A stretch of 64,000 nucleotides of DNA from NCBI GenBank assembly GCA_020846975.1, contig JADLCX010000093.1, forward strand, positions 1 to 64,000, given 5' to 3'. Below are positions 33,809-41,784 of this stretch, in pieces. The notes under the pieces were generated by a model. The model was given only the letters and a program-made list of their open reading frames with translations. It was not told where the DNA came from and ran no database searches. This DNA comes from Phycisphaerales bacterium (GTDB lineage Bacteria; Planctomycetota; Phycisphaerae; Phycisphaerales; UBA1924). Each line of letters begins with the position of its first letter. Position 1 is the stretch's first letter. The translations under genes were made by a program, and so were the position numbers.

Positions 33809-36800
33809 TCAGTGAAAATCCCTCGACATCGCGGGCAGATCGGGTCCGAGATCGTCGATGGTGCGGATGGACCGGGCCAGGACGTGCACGACCCCACCGG
33901 CGCGTTCGAGCGTGCCGCGGCAGAGGATCATGCGGCTGTGTCTGGCAGCGCGGCGGAAGCGTTCGTACACCTGCGGGCGGACGATGAGGTTGGCGATGCC
34001 GGTTTCATCCTCGATGGTCATGAAGACGATGCCGGAGGCGGTGCCGGGACGCTGGCGGACCAGCACGATCCCGGCGACGGTGAGGGCGCGGCCGCGGGGT
34101 GTTCGGGATTCATCGGCGAGTTCGGCGTTGGGTGTGACCCTCAGCGCCGAGAGCTGACCGCGGAGGAAGACAAGCGGGTGTGCCTTGAGCGAGAGTCCGA
34201 CCGCGTTGTAGTCCAGCGAGACCTCGGTTGAGGGATGAACGCGGGGGAGGGGAGGTGGCGGCGCCGGCTCGCACGCTCGCGCGGCGATACGTTCCTCGAC
34301 ATCCTCGAACAGGGGTGCATACCCCTCTTTGAGCGCCTGCACTTCCCACAGCGCCTGCTGCCGCGACATGCTCATCGAGCCGAAGGCATCGGCTTCGGCC
34401 AGCAACCGGAGCGAGGAAGGACGCGCACCGCTCCGACGGGACAGAACCGCGATGGTCCTGGCTGCGCCGTGCTTCAATGCAGCCGCCGACAACCGATCGG
34501 CCTCGGCGCGGGGGAGTCCATCGACCATGCGCATCCCGAGCCGGATGGCCGGGCCGTGCCCATCCCCTCCCTTCTCGAGCGTGCAATCCCACGAGCTGTG
34601 GTTGACATCGACCGGCCGGACCTCGACACCATGCTCGCGGGCATCGCGCACGATCTGGGCAGGCTGGTAGAACCCCATCGGCTGGCTGTTGAGGAGCGCG
34701 GCCGCAAACGCGGCGGGATGATGCCTCTTGAGCCAGCACGAGGCGTAGACCAGCAGGGCAAAGCTGGCCGCGTGTGATTCGGGGAACCCGTAGCCGGAGA
34801 ACCCGCTGATCTGGGTGAAGACCTGCTGAGCGAACTCGGCGGTGAAGCCGCGGCGGATCATCCCGTCGATGAGTTTGCGCTCGAACCGCTGGATCGCCTT
34901 GCCGCTGCGCTTCCATGAGGCGATGGCGCGGCGGAGTTGGTCGGCCTCGCCGGCCGAGAACCCGGCCGCGACCACGGCCAGCGACATCGCCTGTTCCTGA
35001 AACAGCGGCACACCCAGCGTGCGACCGAGCACCTGCTCAATCTCCGGGGAGGCGTAGCGGATCGGCTCCTCCCCGTTCCGCCGCCGCAGGTACGGGTGCA
35101 CCATGTCTCCCTGGATCGGGCCGGGCCGGACGATAGCCACCTCGATGACCAGGTCGTAATAGCAACGCGGTTGCAAACGGGGGAGCATGGACATCTGCGC
35201 CCGCGACTCGATCTGGAAGACCCCGATGGTGTCGGCCTTGCAGATCATGTCGTAGGTGGCGGGGTCTTCTGGCGGGATGGTCGCCAGCGAGAGGGCTTCT
35301 CCCGTGTGCTGTTCGACCAGTTCGAGGCACTTGCGGATACAGGTGAGCATCCCCAGCCCGAGGCAATCGACCTTGAGCATCCCGAGTGCGTCGATATCGT
35401 CCTTATCCCACTCGATGACGGTGCGGTCCTCCATCGCCGCGTTCTCGATGGGGACGAGCTCGCACAGAGGCGAGCGGGTGATGACGAACCCGCCGACATG
35501 CTGGGAGAGGTGGCGGGGGAAGCCCATGAGTTCGCGGGCCAGCGACATGACACGGGCGAGGTGCGGGTCGTTCGGGTTGAGCCCGAGTTGCCTCAGACGG
35601 TCGGTGTTGACATCGGGTGTGTCGCTCCACCAGTCCAGTTCCTTGGCCAGTTGGTCCACGAGGTCGAGCGAGAGCCCCATCGCCTTGCCGACATCGCGGA
35701 TCGCGCTGCGGCCCCGGTAGCTGATGACCTCGGCGGTCAGGGCGGCCCGGTCGCGGCCGTACTTGCCGTAGATGTACTGGATCACTTCCTCGCGGCGTTC
35801 ATGCTCGAAGTCGATGTCGATGTCGGGAGGCTCATCGCGTTCCTTGCTGATGAACCGCTCGAAGAGCACGCTGACCCGATCGGGATCGACGGCGGTGACG
35901 CCGAGGCAATAGCAGACGGCGGAGTTGGCGGCGGCGCCGCGGCCCTGGCAGAGGATGCCGCGAGAGACCGCGAAGCTCACCAGATCGTGCACGGTCAGGA
36001 AGTACGGAGCGTACCGCAGATCGTCGATCAGCCGAAGTTCGTGCTCGACCTGGGCGCGGACCTTGTCGGGCACGCCGTGCGGGTATCGGTGTGCTGCGCC
36101 CGCCCACGTCAGCTCGATGAGCCTGGACATGGGTGTGCCGCTCTCGGGCACAACCTCGTCTGGGTACTCGTAGCGGAGTTGGTCCAGACTGAACCCGGCG
36201 GCACGCTCGGCGATCTGCGCGGTGCGGGCGATGGCATCCGGGCGCTCCGCGAACAGCCTCGCCATCTCCGACGGGGCTTTGAGGTGGCGTTCGGCGTTGG
36301 CGTGCAGGCGGAACCCGGCCTGCTCGATGGTGCAGCCGTGCCGGATGCAGGTGAGCACATCCTGCAACGGGCGACGTGCGCGGACGTGGTGGTGCACATC
36401 GTTGGTCGCCACCAGCGGCACGCCGACATGCTGCGACAGGTCGGCGATCTGGTGGAGACGACGTTGAGCATCCTGCCGGCAGGCCCGTGCGGACGCGATG
36501 GAGAGCCGATCTTCACGGAACGCCCGTTGCAGTCCTTGCAGCACCGCCACGAACTCGTCATCCAGAATCTTCGGAGGGACCGCCACGGCAAGCAGCCCGT
36601 CGGAGTGGTCGATCAGGTCATGCAGGCACAAGCGGCATGAACCCTTCTCCGCACGTCGCTTGCCGAGTGTGAGCAGTTGGCAAAGGCGGCCGTAGGCGGG
36701 CCGGTCGGTCGGGTAGACCAGCACCGAGAGCGGGAAGGGATCGGTGAGTTCGATGCGGCAACCGACGACCAACGCGATGCCCGCCTCCTTCGCGGCCACG

Positions 36801-37048
36801 TGCGCCCGCACAATCCCGGCCAGCGTGTTGCGGTCGGTGATGGCGATGGCTCGGTGGCCGAGCAAGGCGGCCTGCGCCACCAGTTCATCCGGCTGGCTCG
36901 CACCCGTCAGGAACGTGAAGTTGCTGGTGACCTGGAGTTCGGCGTAGGCGATGCCGGAAGCCGTCGCGGTCGGTGCGTGCGACGGCTCTTGCTGCTTGGA
37001 GGCGTGCAGCGGGTGCGGCCAGGGCTTGGCGTGCGGGGCTTCGGGCAT
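33809..37048 (-). CDS. dnaE2: Error-prone DNA polymerase III alpha subunit, DnaE2/ImuC
   Basis: 1079 aa, the usual length of DnaE2. The order is PHP domain (GHRAIAITDRNTLAGIVRAH), polymerase palm with catalytic acids in PPDIDIDFEHERREEVIQYIY, fingers (GFPRHLSQHVGGFVITRSPL, DCLGLGMLTCIRK), helix-hairpin-helix region (QISGFSGYGFPESHAASFALLVY) and a C-terminal OB fold (GRALTVAGIVLVRQRPGTASGIVFMTIEDETG). With ImuA and ImuB it forms the mutasome for translesion synthesis after DNA damage. It begins 3 nt after the imuB stop, so it is the last gene of the SRAP-imuA-imuB-dnaE2 series. Confidence 0.95.
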   Translation of the reverse strand: MPEAPHAKPWPHPLHASKQQEPSHAPTATASGIAYAELQVTSNFTFLTGASQPDELVAQAALLGHRAIAITDRNTLAGIVRAHVAAKEAGIALVVGCRIELTDPFPLSVLVYPTDRPAYGRLCQLLTLGKRRAEKGSCRLCLHDLIDHSDGLLAVAVPPKILDDEFVAVLQGLQRAFREDRLSIASARACRQDAQRRLHQIADLSQHVGVPLVATNDVHHHVRARRPLQDVLTCIRHGCTIEQAGFRLHANAERHLKAPSEMARLFAERPDAIARTAQIAERAAGFSLDQLRYEYPDEVVPESGTPMSRLIELTWAGAAHRYPHGVPDKVRAQVEHELRLIDDLRYAPYFLTVHDLVSFAVSRGILCQGRGAAANSAVCYCLGVTAVDPDRVSVLFERFISKERDEPPDIDIDFEHERREEVIQYIYGKYGRDRAALTAEVISYRGRSAIRDVGKAMGLSLDLVDQLAKELDWWSDTPDVNTDRLRQLGLNPNDPHLARVMSLARELMGFPRHLSQHVGGFVITRSPLCELVPIENAAMEDRTVIEWDKDDIDALGMLKVDCLGLGMLTCIRKCLELVEQHTGEALSLATIPPEDPATYDMICKADTIGVFQIESRAQMSMLPRLQPRCYYDLVIEVAIVRPGPIQGDMVHPYLRRRNGEEPIRYASPEIEQVLGRTLGVPLFQEQAMSLAVVAAGFSAGEADQLRRAIASWKRSGKAIQRFERKLIDGMIRRGFTAEFAQQVFTQISGFSGYGFPESHAASFALLVYASCWLKRHHPAAFAAALLNSQPMGFYQPAQIVRDAREHGVEVRPVDVNHSSWDCTLEKGGDGHGPAIRLGMRMVDGLPRAEADRLSAAALKHGAARTIAVLSRRSGARPSSLRLLAEADAFGSMSMSRQQALWEVQALKEGYAPLFEDVEERIAARACEPAPPPPLPRVHPSTEVSLDYNAVGLSLKAHPLVFLRGQLSALRVTPNAELADESRTPRGRALTVAGIVLVRQRPGTASGIVFMTIEDETGIANLIVRPQVYERFRRAARHSRMILCRGTLERAGGVVHVLARSIRTIDDLGPDLPAMSRDFH

Positions 37049-37051
37049 CTT

Positions 37052-38641
37052 TCACGCCCATTCCCCGTGCAGGAACCAGCGGGCGCTCGTTCCCTCGTGC
37101 CGCACCTCACGGAAGATCCACAGCCACCGCCCGGTCTCGGTCTGCGCCTTGAAGTAGTCGCGGGCCGCCGTGCCGTGACCCTCGTACCCCCCGTACCCCC
37201 CGCCCCCCCCGCACCCCCCGTACCCCCCGTACCCCCGCCACCACTCCGGCTCGATCCGCTCCGGGCCGATACAGGCGACGATGCGTGGTGTGTCGGCCCC
37301 GATGTTCACCCGTGTGATCGGGCCATCGGGCACCAGGAACATCGCGTTGATCGGGATGGGTCGGCGGAAAAGCAGCGAGGGTCGGTCCGCATCGATCAGC
37401 GCGGGGCCGCTGGAGCGGGGTCGATCTTCGATCCCCGTCACCGTTTCCAGATCGAACGCACGCTCCGGCAGGTGCGACTCCACGGGTCGAAGGCGCAGGA
37501 CGCGGCCCGTACCGAGCCGGGCGGTCAGCGTGTCCACCAGCTTGCCGAGTTCGCCGGAGTCGGCGGATGCGCCGCCATCGCTCCCGACTTCCCATGCCGC
37601 TTCCTGTCGGTGCAACAGCCTCGCCAGCGCATGGGCGCGAACACGCACACCCTCGACACCGAACCCGAGGTGGGCCGACTCGAGGTTGGGCCGGACCAAT
37701 GTCCACAGGTGCCGGGCATCGCGGGTCGGCCGCGCTGTCTGCACCGCGAACGTCAGGGGGTCCAGATCGGACCGGAAGAGCGTGACCTCCAGCCGGCGGC
37801 ACCCGCACTCGCGTTCCGTGAGTTGCGCGGCAATCTGCCCGACCAGTTCGCGCGTGATCATCTCGATGGCCTCGACGCGATCGGTCGGGCCATCCAGCAT
37901 CCGCTCGGCCATGACCGGCGTTCGCGGGCGGATGGGCATGATGCTCTCGACCGCCTGCCCCAGCGCCTGATCCAGCCGGAGCAGCAGCATCTCGCCGTAC
38001 CGATCGGCGAGGGCCGAGCGCGGCAAGGCCAGCAGGTGGCCGATGCGTTCAATGCCGATCCGATGCAGCTTGTCCCGCATCGCCTCGTCGATGCGGAGCG
38101 CGGCCACGGGCATCGGCGACAGCACGCTCCGGAGTTCGGAGAGTTCGGGCGGCAGCGGGCTCGGGTCATCGGTGTACCGCGCCAATGCCCACGCCGCACC
38201 CCAGGTCGGCGCACCCGCGAGCCGTGCGGTGATGCCCAGCCGGCCGACCGCGCCGAGTATCCGAGCCGCCAGCCGATCAATCCCGCCGTACAAACGCTCG
38301 CACCCGGTGGCATCCAGCCACAGGCCGTCCGGCGGATCGACGGCCACCGTCGGCACGAAGCGGATCATCCACGCCGCGAACCGCCGCAGGGATCGCTCGG
38401 CCAACGCATCATCCAGTGACTCAACGTGCGTGCGGGCCGGAGGCAAGAGCGCCCGCGCGTGCGCAACCGTCATGCCGGGGAACACGCCCGCCCGCGCCGC
38501 CATCGCGCAGCAGGAACCGACCACCTCGCGCTGGTGGTCGATGCGGCTGAGGATGACCGCGTGCATCGGGTCAAGATGCGATCGCCGCGCGGCCAGATCG
38601 CTCGCCCACCTCGGGAGAGACATCGACAACAGAACCGGCAT
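37052..38641 (-). CDS. imuB: ImuB, inactive Y-family polymerase-like mutasome subunit
   Basis: 529 aa from the ATG at 38641; homology starts at VLLSMSLPRWASDLAARRSHLDP. The Y-family palm acids are absent from this first strand (no DxD), as in known ImuB, which acts as a beta-clamp adaptor. Later landmarks are LWLDATGCERLYGG, RLAGAPTWGAAWALARY and the terminal RDYFKAQTETGRWLWIFREV. A Tyr-Gly-Gly repeat (WWRGYGGYGGCGGGGGYGG), encoded by six 9-bp tandem units, interrupts the C-terminal region just before RDYF. The 5' end overlaps the imuA 3' end by 71 nt, unless a later Met is used. Confidence 0.9.
   Translation of the reverse strand: MPVLLSMSLPRWASDLAARRSHLDPMHAVILSRIDHQREVVGSCCAMAARAGVFPGMTVAHARALLPPARTHVESLDDALAERSLRRFAAWMIRFVPTVAVDPPDGLWLDATGCERLYGGIDRLAARILGAVGRLGITARLAGAPTWGAAWALARYTDDPSPLPPELSELRSVLSPMPVAALRIDEAMRDKLHRIGIERIGHLLALPRSALADRYGEMLLLRLDQALGQAVESIMPIRPRTPVMAERMLDGPTDRVEAIEMITRELVGQIAAQLTERECGCRRLEVTLFRSDLDPLTFAVQTARPTRDARHLWTLVRPNLESAHLGFGVEGVRVRAHALARLLHRQEAAWEVGSDGGASADSGELGKLVDTLTARLGTGRVLRLRPVESHLPERAFDLETVTGIEDRPRSSGPALIDADRPSLLFRRPIPINAMFLVPDGPITRVNIGADTPRIVACIGPERIEPEWWRGYGGYGGCGGGGGYGGYEGHGTAARDYFKAQTETGRWLWIFREVRHEGTSARWFLHGEWA
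37184..37237 (-). repeat. Six 9-bp tandem units inside imuB
   Basis: On the plus strand the unit is GTACCCCCC: six consecutive units with small variants (GCCCCCCCC, GCACCCCCC, GTACCCCCG). On the coding strand each is GGGGGGTAC, translated as Tyr-Gly-Gly or a variant. Because the unit length is a multiple of three, gain or loss keeps the frame. Confidence 0.85.
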
Positions 38642-39362
38642 CGTTCCGCTCCAACACAACAGACCTCCCATCCGTGAGCAGCGACGGTGCTCCTTTGCAC
38701 CGGACCAGTTGAACCTCCCAGCGCGGGCGATCGGCTGGCACACTCGACAGCGCAGCGTGTCGAACCGACCAGCGCGTGGCGGCGACCGACAGGCACGCCC
38801 GCTCGTGCGGTGGCCGCGCCAACAGACCAATCCCTCCACCAGACTCGGCCGCGAGTTGCAGCCGCCGCGTCGCCGCGGTATCAAGCGATGAACCGTCGGC
38901 GATGACCACCACACCGGGACACCGCAGCGCGGCGTCGATCGCCCACAGCCGGTCGGCGGCGGTCGGCGGGTCGATCAGCAACGTGCGGGCGAGCCGAGCG
39001 GGGTCATCCGCACCGTCGATCCCCGCGCACGTGAGCGCATGGGTCGTTGGCCAGATGCGGGCACCGATCCAGATGGACCAGCCGCCAGCGCGGGTGCTCG
39101 CCGCGCGCTGGGCCAGATGCGCGAGGATCAAGAGCGGCGGTGTCCACGAACCGCGGATGGCTGGTGATGCTGGATCGGCCGCGTGCGGCTCAAGCCCGAA
39201 CCACTCGTGGATCGCGCCGCACCGCAGGCCACCACTTGGCAACACCTCGTCGAGGCCGCGCCAGCCCGTGCTGAAGGTCTCGTGCGTTCCCGCTTCACCC
39301 ACCTCGATCGCGTCGATGCGCTCGCGCAGCCACCGCCTCAGCGCGGCGGGATCGGTACGCAT
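38571..39362 (-). CDS. imuA: ImuA, RecA-like mutasome subunit
   Basis: 263 aa from the ATG at 39362. RTDPAALRRWLRERI leads into FSTGWRGLDEVLPSGGLRCGAIHEWFGL, the RecA/SulA-like core start of ImuA, in which the P-loop Lys/Thr are not present. LILAHLAQRAASTRAGGWSIWIGARIWP and RRLQLAAESGGGIGLLARPPHE follow in the family's order. ImuA supports translesion synthesis with ImuB and DnaE2. Its promoter region, between its start and the SRAP gene's stop, carries three direct repeats. Confidence 0.88.
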   Translation of the reverse strand: MRTDPAALRRWLRERIDAIEVGEAGTHETFSTGWRGLDEVLPSGGLRCGAIHEWFGLEPHAADPASPAIRGSWTPPLLILAHLAQRAASTRAGGWSIWIGARIWPTTHALTCAGIDGADDPARLARTLLIDPPTAADRLWAIDAALRCPGVVVIADGSSLDTAATRRLQLAAESGGGIGLLARPPHERACLSVAATRWSVRHAALSSVPADRPRWEVQLVRCKGAPSLLTDGRSVVLERNDAGSVVDVSPEVGERSGRAAIAS

Positions 39363-39392
39363 GGTGTCCGGGATGACGGGTCGCACACCGTT

Positions 39393-39460
39393 AGGGTAAC
39401 TGGTGCCTAAACAATTGCAAGACGGTTGCCCAAACAAAATGCTAAGTCATTGCCCGAACA
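39393..39460 (-). promoter_or_regulatory. imuA promoter with three direct repeats (candidate damage-response operator)
   Basis: Read leftward, TTGCAA (39420-39415) and TACCCT (39398-39393) are 16 nt apart and form a candidate promoter 30 nt before imuA. Three copies of an 11-mer with coding-strand consensus TGTTYRGGCAM lie at 39403-39413, 39426-39436 and 39450-39460, spaced 23 and 24 nt, about two helical turns. The first sits in the spacer between -35 and -10, as a repressor site would. The third lies in the last codons of the SRAP gene. Confidence 0.55.
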
Positions 39461-40154
39461 GCCCTTGCGGCTGCGGATCAACGGGCTCAACCAGCGATGG
39501 ATCATCGTTCTTGGGGCTGTTGACACGGGTGCTGACGGGGTACGCCTCGAACCCGGCCGTCTCCGCCGGCCGCAGCATCGCGGTCAGCCCCGCCGAGTCG
39601 GTGTTGAGCGGATCGAGCCACGCGGCGTGATTGGTCGGTTCGATGATGACGGGCATTCGATCGTGCAGACCGGACATCAGCGGGTTGGGCGTCGTGGTGA
39701 TGATCGTGAACGAGTCAACCACCTGGTCATCGCGCCGCCAGTGCTCCCACACACCCGCGAGCATGAACGGCTCGCGATCGGCGCGGCCGATCCAGTAGGG
39801 CTGCTTGGGGGCCTTCGGGAGTTCCGAAGACTTCCATTCGTAGAACCCGCTGATCGGCACCAGGCACCGCCGCCGGGCGAACGCGGTGCGGAACGCCGGT
39901 TTCTCGGCGATGGTCTCGCCGCGGGCGTTGATCAGCCGGCCGCCGATCGCGGGGTCATCGGCCCAAGACGGCACTAGTCCCCAGCGCAGCATCGCCCCCA
40001 CCCGCACGCCCGAGTCATCAACGCGGACGATCGGCGCCAACTGCATCGGTGCGACATTGAACCTCGGCACAAGCTCGACATCGGGCCAGCTCGTCAGTTC
40101 CAGCAGCCTCAGGAGCTGCTTCCACTTGAAGAGGTAGGTGAAGCGGCCGCACAT
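39447..40154 (-). CDS. SRAP domain protein (abasic-site DNA crosslinker, YedK/HMCES family)
   Basis: 235 aa from the ATG at 40154. This start, not one 10 codons upstream, gives Met-Cys-Gly-Arg, so that Cys2 becomes the N-terminal catalytic residue after Met removal, as the family requires. Other active-site segments are RFNVAPMQ, GRLINARGETIAEKPAF, PISGFYEWK and LHDRMPVII. SRAP proteins form a thiazolidine crosslink with abasic sites in single-stranded DNA. It directly precedes imuA-imuB-dnaE2 on the same strand, 84 nt from imuA, consistent with a damage-response role. Confidence 0.92.
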   Translation of the reverse strand: MCGRFTYLFKWKQLLRLLELTSWPDVELVPRFNVAPMQLAPIVRVDDSGVRVGAMLRWGLVPSWADDPAIGGRLINARGETIAEKPAFRTAFARRRCLVPISGFYEWKSSELPKAPKQPYWIGRADREPFMLAGVWEHWRRDDQVVDSFTIITTTPNPLMSGLHDRMPVIIEPTNHAAWLDPLNTDSAGLTAMLRPAETAGFEAYPVSTRVNSPKNDDPSLVEPVDPQPQGLFGQ

Positions 40155-40322
40155 TGGCTTGACGATAGACACATTGCTGCGCATCTTTCCGGCGAACGTC
40201 GCGATGGGACAATCCTCAGCGGTTGGACAGCATCACCACACCTGATTGCACAGCACAATCACCTAGTCGCCGCCTATGGATGGCCGGTGTGCCGAAACCC
40301 CTCGGGACCGGGATCAGGGTGA

Positions 40323-40590
40323 ACACACATACAAGCCAACAACCTCTCCGCCGAGCTCCGTCCGGTTGGATCGATCAGACCCTACGACAAGAATCCCCGC
40401 AGGAACGACCCGGCGGTGGAGGCGGTGGCCAAGTCCATCGCCGACTTCGGGTTCTTCCAGCCGATCGTGGTCGACGGGGAGGGGGTGATCGTCGTCGGCC
40501 ACGCTCGGTACAAGGCGGCGCAGAGGCTGGGGCTGGCGCGCTTGCCCATGCACGAGGTGGCGGACCGCGTCTACGCGCCGGGTCTGTGGG
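40323..40590 (+). pseudogene. Remnant of a ParB-like nuclease-domain gene
   Basis: In one frame the sequence reads LRPVGSIRPYDKNPRRNDPAVEAVAKS, then FGFFQPIVVDGEGVIVVGHARYKAAQ and LGLARLPMHEVAD, the ParB/Srx-like domain found in phage and plasmid ParB-methylase proteins. It begins right after a stop (TGA at 40320) with no ATG, GTG or TTG start, and similarity ends near 40575, where the full domain would continue. So both ends are missing and it is a fragment. The flanks from 40155 to 40322 and 40591 to 40857 show no gene. It may mark an old insertion. Confidence 0.65.
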
Positions 40591-40857
40591 GCTCTGAGAG
40601 GCGGTACATCACACCGTCCAACGGCGCGCAATGCCGGGCCGGTTGCGAAAGCTGCCAGCCCTTTGACGCTCAGGGAACGCCGCCGGAGACCTCGGCGGCG
40701 TCTTGGCCCACGTTCCGACGGGTTCGCGAGGGCGGACGCCCGCGGAGCGGGCCTGCATCATCGCGATCGGAGGGCGGCGGGATCGCTGCTTCCGGGGACG
40801 GGATGGGGCTTTGGGCGCCCGCGCGGACAGCTCGGCGATGTCGATCTGCACCCTTCG

Positions 40858-41784
40858 CTACGCGCGTGCGGGAATCGCGGCGAGCCGGGCCGCGCCGGCG
40901 GCGGCGTGGTGCGGGTGGTCGGCGCAGAGCAGTTGCCAGTTGGCCCTTGCAACGCTGGTGAGGTCGCGGGCGACCAGATCGCGCAGCGTGTCGAGCACGG
41001 GCCTGAGCGCAAGACCGACACCGCCCAGCAGCGCGACCCGATGCGGCCGGAAGATGGCGTGGCCGACGCGGATGGCGCGGGCCAGGGCGCGAATCTCGAC
41101 CTCATCGCCGCGCAGCCCGCCGAACCAGGCTTCGAGATCGCCGCGACGGGCCCGCAGCGCGGGCAGGCCGATGTACCCCTCCAGCCCGCCGCGGCCGCCA
41201 TCGGGGCCGAAGGGCACCGCCACGTGGGCATCATAAACCGAGACATCCATCTGGCCGAAGTGCCCGGGCGAGTTTCCGGAAACCCGCAGCGGCTGGCCAT
41301 CGTCGAGCACGGCCGCGCCGACGCCCGTGCCGAGGCTGATGGCCAGGAGTCGGTCGGGCTCACGGCGTTGGAGCGCTTGGGGGTGGGTGGGGTGGTGCAG
41401 GCAAAAATCCGTCGCCGCGGCGAGGGCATCGGAGACGATCAGTGGCGGGTCCTGGATCTCGACGCCGGAGGGCAGGCACGCGGCAAGCAATGCGTCGAGA
41501 TCGACGCCGATGAGGCAGGCCATGTTGACCGCGCGGGTGATCGTCCGCGTGGCGGGATCAAACAGGCCGGGCGCGCACAGCCCGGCCCGCAGGGGCTGGT
41601 CCTTGGCGATCGTCGAGACGGCGATGAGCAGGTCGGTGAGGTGGCGAGTGAGCTCATCGATCCCGGGCGTGGCGTAAGCGCGGCTCTGGGCCGTCCACAC
41701 CGGGCGATGGTGGGGGGGTGCATCGGCGCGCACGACCGCCGCCTTGATGCTCGTGCCGCCGATGTCGATGCCCAGAGCGATCAT
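40858..41784 (-). CDS. ROK family sugar kinase-like protein
   Basis: 308 aa from the ATG at 41784; the open frame continues upstream only as antisense of the GHL10 gene. It begins IALGIDIGGTSIKAAVVRAD, the phosphate-1 loop, with LCAPGLFDPATRTI, LLAISLGTGVGAAVLDDG and GNSPGHFGQMD as later ROK segments. The Cys-rich zinc motif (CxCGxxGCxE) usual in ROK kinases is replaced by GPDGGRGGLEGYIG, so it binds no zinc there. Substrate unknown, perhaps glucose or N-acetyl sugars. Its start overlaps the stop of the GHL10 gene by 4 nt (ATGA), implying coupled translation. Confidence 0.85.
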   Translation of the reverse strand: MIALGIDIGGTSIKAAVVRADAPPHHRPVWTAQSRAYATPGIDELTRHLTDLLIAVSTIAKDQPLRAGLCAPGLFDPATRTITRAVNMACLIGVDLDALLAACLPSGVEIQDPPLIVSDALAAATDFCLHHPTHPQALQRREPDRLLAISLGTGVGAAVLDDGQPLRVSGNSPGHFGQMDVSVYDAHVAVPFGPDGGRGGLEGYIGLPALRARRGDLEAWFGGLRGDEVEIRALARAIRVGHAIFRPHRVALLGGVGLALRPVLDTLRDLVARDLTSVARANWQLLCADHPHHAAAGAARLAAIPARA

